Below the pieces are notes generated by a model. The model had not been told where the DNA came from. It did not search any database and saw only the letters and a program-made list of their open reading frames with translations. Shown here in pieces: positions 60,884 through 64,000 of a DNA stretch of 64,000 nucleotides. This DNA is from an uncultured Altererythrobacter sp. (GTDB lineage Bacteria; Pseudomonadota; Alphaproteobacteria; Sphingomonadales; Sphingomonadaceae), in the NCBI GenBank assembly GCA_913055875.1, contig CAJXJY010000007.1:1-64000 (forward strand), given 5' to 3'. The number at the start of each line of letters is the position of its first letter. Positions within the stretch are counted from its first letter, which is position 1. The translations under genes were made by a program, and so were the position numbers.

Positions 60884-63229
60884 CTACCTAAACCCAAGAT
60901 TCCGCAGCGAGAAATACAGCTGGAACGTGTTGCCGCGCTGCGCGTCGCCGGCGGTCACGTAGTCGCGCCGCCAGGTCACGCCCATTTCGAGGCAGTCGTC
61001 CTGGTAGGCGATGCCGAGGCGGGTGCGGATCGGTTCGAACCCGTCCGAGGTCAGCGTCGGGTCTTCCTCGCGGTCGGTCAGGTTGAACACGCCCGAGCCG
61101 AACATCGACCAGTAGCGCGCGAAGGCGACGCGGGTGGCGAGGCGCAGTTCCTCGCGGTCCTGCAGGTCCTCGAAACCCGGCGCGATGTCGCGGTCGAGCC
61201 GGATATAGCCGATCTCGGCATAGGTCCGGCGCGAGCCGACCGTCGCGTCGAACTCGTTGCGGCGGACCGCGAGGCTGTCCTTGTCGAGCCGGAATCGGTG
61301 CGTCAGCTTGAGGAAATCGCGATAGCGCACTTCGGTCCGGCCGACGAAATCGGACACCCGTTCGGACAGGCCGGTGCCGTCGACCAGCACCAGCGGGTCC
61401 TTGTCGAGGCGGTAGGACTGGCCGATATTGGTCTTGATCCGCCAGTTCGGACGCTGGAGTTCCCAGTCGAAGCCGTAGGTGATCCGCACCCCGTCCTCGA
61501 TCCGGTCGTAGCCGGGGAAACGGTTGAGCGCGAACAGGTTCGAATCCTCGAGGTCGATCGCGCGCGAGTCTTCGTTGGGTATGGCGAGATTCTCGATTTC
61601 GGGCGAGGCGACGATCTGCACCCGCGGGGTGAAGATCTGCGTGCCCCCGAACGCCTCGCCGACGAACGGCCATTCGATATCGAGCGCCGCCAGCGCGACG
61701 CCGCGCGCTTCCCAGCCCGGATTGCCGCGATAGACCGCGGTCGCGGTGAGCGCGTTTTCGTCGCTGTGGTAGACATCGCCGCGCACGAGGCCCGTCACCG
61801 TCACGAGCTGGCCGAAGCCGGTGATCCGCTGCAGGTTCCACTTCGCCCCGGCGAAGGCGCGCTGCGTGTCCTGCCCGTCGTCGCGCACGATATTGAGCGA
61901 GTTGAGCTGCAGTTCGAGCTTGCCGCCGAGGCCCGCCGGGTCGGCGAAGCGGCGGCGATAGTCGATCACCGGCAGAGCGACGGGCACCTGCCCCTGCGGC
62001 GCGCCGAGGCGCAGCGTCTGCGTCGCCCAGCCTTCGATCGAGAGGAAGGAATCGTCGTCGATCCGTTCCACTGCGAAGGTCGAGCGCAGCCGGTCGTCGC
62101 GGCTGATGTCGTAGCGGCGCAGGAAGGTGCGGTCGCTGACCAGGCGAAGCGAGCCGGTGAAGCTCCAGTTGGGATCGAACTGGAAGCGACCGTTGGCATA
62201 GAGGTAGCCGCGCGGGTCGCTTTCGCTGGTCGGGACGCCGGTGAAATCGGAAATGCGGCGGCTGTGGGTGAGGTAGCCGGTGATCTGGTAGGCACCCTTG
62301 TCGGTCAGGTGGCGCCAGTTGGCCGAGGCCATCGGCGGCGCTTCGGTGAAGACGTAGGCACCCAGCGTCAGGTCCCTGTTGTCGGCGAGGCGCCAGTAAT
62401 AGCTGCCGCTGACCTCGACCCCGTTCGATTCGGAAAAGCGCAGGTCCGGGACCAGGAAGCCTGAAACCGCGCCGCCGTCGGTGCGCACCGCGAGGCCCGG
62501 CAGCGGCAACAGGCGGGCGCCGAACAGTTCGAGAAAGGCACCGCTGAAGCGCACCCGCTTCTCTTGCGGATCGTAGACCACGCGGCTGGCGGTGATGCGC
62601 CAGCTCGGATTCTTGGCGCAGCCTTCGGGATCGACCACCGCGCAGGCGCTGTAGGCGGCATCGGTCAGGATCACCGTGCCGTCCGCGCCGCGTTCGCCGC
62701 TGCGCGCGGCGAGCCGTCCGCCTTCGCGCAGCGCCAGCAGCAGGTCCTCCATCGCACCGGCTTCGAACTCGTCGGTCAGTTCGACGCGCTCGGTGTAGAG
62801 CTGGTTGCCGCCCTCGTCGACGAAGCGGACGTTGCCGGTGGCGAGGATGGTACCCGTTGCGCGGTTCCATTCGACGGTATCGGCGCGGACCGAGCGATCC
62901 TCGCTGCGCAGCACGACGTTGCCGCTGGCGCGGACCACGTCGCTGCCCGATTCGTATTCGAGCGAATCCGCCTCGAAATCGATCGCGCGTTCGCCGGCCG
63001 GAGCGGTCGAGGGCGGGGCCTGCGGGGCGGGGGCCGGATCGCCTTCCGCCGGACGCGCGGACAGGTCCGGTTCGTCGAGCGGTTCCTGCGCGGTTTCCAT
63101 CCCCGGCGCGGCGCCTTCCTGCGCCATCGCCGGGGCGAACAGCCCCGACGCAAGCAGCACCAGCGGCGTGCTCGACAGGAGCAAGCGGCGAAACGGTGCT
63201 TGCAGCGCGGTCTGCGAGGCGGGGAGCAT
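60884..63229 (-). CDS. lptD: LPS-assembly outer-membrane protein LptD
   Basis: A beta-barrel protein of about 781 residues. The signal is FRRLLLSSTPLVLLASGLFAPAMAQ. An OstA/LptA-like beta-jellyroll follows (IDFEADSLEYESGSDVVRAS, VVLRSEDRSVRADTVEWNRATG), then the LptD barrel (YDPQEKRVRFSGAFLELFG, FLVPDLRFSESNGVEVSG, RRYDISRDDRLRS) ending in an outer-membrane C-terminus. With LptE it inserts lipopolysaccharide into the outer leaflet. The ATG at 63229 is placed just before the signal; 63301 is an in-frame alternative. It is divergent from pepA. Confidence 0.93.
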   Translation of the reverse strand: MLPASQTALQAPFRRLLLSSTPLVLLASGLFAPAMAQEGAAPGMETAQEPLDEPDLSARPAEGDPAPAPQAPPSTAPAGERAIDFEADSLEYESGSDVVRASGNVVLRSEDRSVRADTVEWNRATGTILATGNVRFVDEGGNQLYTERVELTDEFEAGAMEDLLLALREGGRLAARSGERGADGTVILTDAAYSACAVVDPEGCAKNPSWRITASRVVYDPQEKRVRFSGAFLELFGARLLPLPGLAVRTDGGAVSGFLVPDLRFSESNGVEVSGSYYWRLADNRDLTLGAYVFTEAPPMASANWRHLTDKGAYQITGYLTHSRRISDFTGVPTSESDPRGYLYANGRFQFDPNWSFTGSLRLVSDRTFLRRYDISRDDRLRSTFAVERIDDDSFLSIEGWATQTLRLGAPQGQVPVALPVIDYRRRFADPAGLGGKLELQLNSLNIVRDDGQDTQRAFAGAKWNLQRITGFGQLVTVTGLVRGDVYHSDENALTATAVYRGNPGWEARGVALAALDIEWPFVGEAFGGTQIFTPRVQIVASPEIENLAIPNEDSRAIDLEDSNLFALNRFPGYDRIEDGVRITYGFDWELQRPNWRIKTNIGQSYRLDKDPLVLVDGTGLSERVSDFVGRTEVRYRDFLKLTHRFRLDKDSLAVRRNEFDATVGSRRTYAEIGYIRLDRDIAPGFEDLQDREELRLATRVAFARYWSMFGSGVFNLTDREEDPTLTSDGFEPIRTRLGIAYQDDCLEMGVTWRRDYVTAGDAQRGNTFQLYFSLRNLGFR

Positions 63230-63330
63230 CCCTTGCCTATCGCACTCCCTCCGCCTAATCGCAATCGCCATCCTTGCGGGGATTCGATCGGCCGCGTCCA
63301 TCCTCCCGCGTTCCAGAATCCGGAGTTCGA

Positions 63331-64000
63331 ATGCAAGTCATATTCAGCGAAAATCTCCCGGCCGATGCACGGCTGGTCGCTTATGTCGTGGACAAGGGCG
63401 CCTTGCCCGACGGTCTCGAAAAGCCGCTTGCCGACGGGGCCGGGGCGGCGCGCTTCAAGGGCAATGCCGGCCAGCTGTTCGAAGGCTTCGTCGAACGCGA
63501 CGGCAAGGTCGTGCGCGTGGCGATCGCCGGAGCGGGCGCCGCCGATGCAGAGGACCGTTCGGCCAGGCTGGAAAAGGCCGGTGCCGCGCTGACCGCCAAA
63601 TACCTCACCTCGGGGGAGAAGCAGATCGCGCTCGACATGCGCGGATCGAACCTGTCGGGCGACGAGCTTGCCTCGGTGCTGCTCGGCCTGCGGCTGCGCG
63701 GCTGGCGCCACGACGCCTATCGCACCAAGCTGAAAGAGGAGCAGAAGAAGACGCTCGAGGCGGTCACCGTAGTCGGCGCGCCCGAAGGCGCGGAAGCGGA
63801 GTGGTCGACTCAGGCCGCGGTGGCGGAAGGGGTCGAGTTCACCCGCACGCTGATCGCCGAACCCGCCAACAAGCTCTACCCGGTCAGCTTCGTCGAGAAA
63901 TGCCGCGCGGCGTTCGAAGGCACCGGCGCCGAACTGACCGTGCTCGACGAGGAGCAGATGGAAGAGCTCGGCATGCACGCGCTGCTCGGCGTCGGGCTCG
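63331..64000 (+). CDS. pepA: Leucyl aminopeptidase (M17), truncated by window end
   Basis: The first about 223 residues of an M17 leucyl aminopeptidase: the N-terminal macro-like domain (MQVIFSENLPADARLVAYVV, GLRLRGWRHDAYRTKLKEEQ) and the linker into the catalytic domain (GVEFTRTLIAEPANKLYPVSF, ELTVLDEEQMEELGMHALLG). The metal-binding part lies beyond the window. ATG 63331 follows CCGGAGTTCGA. It is divergent from lptD. Confidence 0.93.
   Translation, partial: MQVIFSENLPADARLVAYVVDKGALPDGLEKPLADGAGAARFKGNAGQLFEGFVERDGKVVRVAIAGAGAADAEDRSARLEKAGAALTAKYLTSGEKQIALDMRGSNLSGDELASVLLGLRLRGWRHDAYRTKLKEEQKKTLEAVTVVGAPEGAEAEWSTQAAVAEGVEFTRTLIAEPANKLYPVSFVEKCRAAFEGTGAELTVLDEEQMEELGMHALLGVGL

Noticed and set aside
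60694-60891. Small open frames over the composite repeats
   Set aside because: They translate the palindromic arms, have no ribosome binding sites and no protein-like composition.

Overview
The window is high-GC alphaproteobacterial chromosome, most likely from the Sphingomonadales (Erythrobacter/Erythrobacteraceae type). The main reasons are a circularly permuted two-piece tmRNA gene with the tag ANDNEALALAA, several TonB-dependent receptors, and an lptD-surA-pdxA-rsmA order. Protein families also fit: an Anbu-type proteasome homologue, DUF4424, LemA/TPM proteins and PspC. Genus assignment is inference.

Layout. 0-3 kb: repeat debris, Anbu peptidase, a FixJ/LuxR-type regulator, an extensin-like lipoprotein and a VOC-fold protein. 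3-7 kb: a fused restriction-modification enzyme broken by a frameshift. 7-10.5 kb: Fur-box-linked iron uptake genes (PepSY protein, small membrane protein, TonB siderophore receptor). 10.7-15 kb: gamma-glutamyltransferase, M23 peptidase, PutP proline symporter. 15-19.5 kb: a large AAA/STAND ATPase gene interrupted by one amber codon, translationally coupled to an orphan soluble VirD4/TraG-like ATPase. 19.5-23 kb: proline synthesis (proA, proC, divergent proB). 23-28.6 kb: DUF4424 protein, zinc-knuckle winged-helix protein, DUF2061, two ferritin-like Tat proteins and two Crp/Fnr regulators that share an operator-like palindrome. 28.7-33 kb: typA, then a lower-GC patch with an unusual nitrilase-superfamily protein that may be an undescribed defence-type protein. 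33-37.6 kb: second TonB receptor and two membrane proteins. 37.6-43.5 kb: YbbP/YbbA-type ABC exporter with divergent TesA-type esterase, recF, and a sigma-54-type promoter before a 43-residue membrane protein and pspC. 43.5-49 kb: SDR, Nudix, a coupled lemA/TPM operon, mscL. 49-53.6 kb: tmRNA and an arginine succinyltransferase (ast) pathway cluster with an M20 hydrolase. 53.7-64 kb: malate synthase G, a Rap1a/Tai-like protein next to an M15 peptidase, rsmA-pdxA-surA-lptD, and the start of leucyl aminopeptidase.

A striking background feature is the density of palindromic intergenic repeats. At least six families sit at gene boundaries. One is a composite element with 32-33 bp near-perfect hairpins (48.9-49.2 kb and 60.5-60.9 kb, with a partial copy at the window start); one copy separates lptD from surA. 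No CRISPR array, rRNA gene, complete tRNA gene, transposase or integrase was found.
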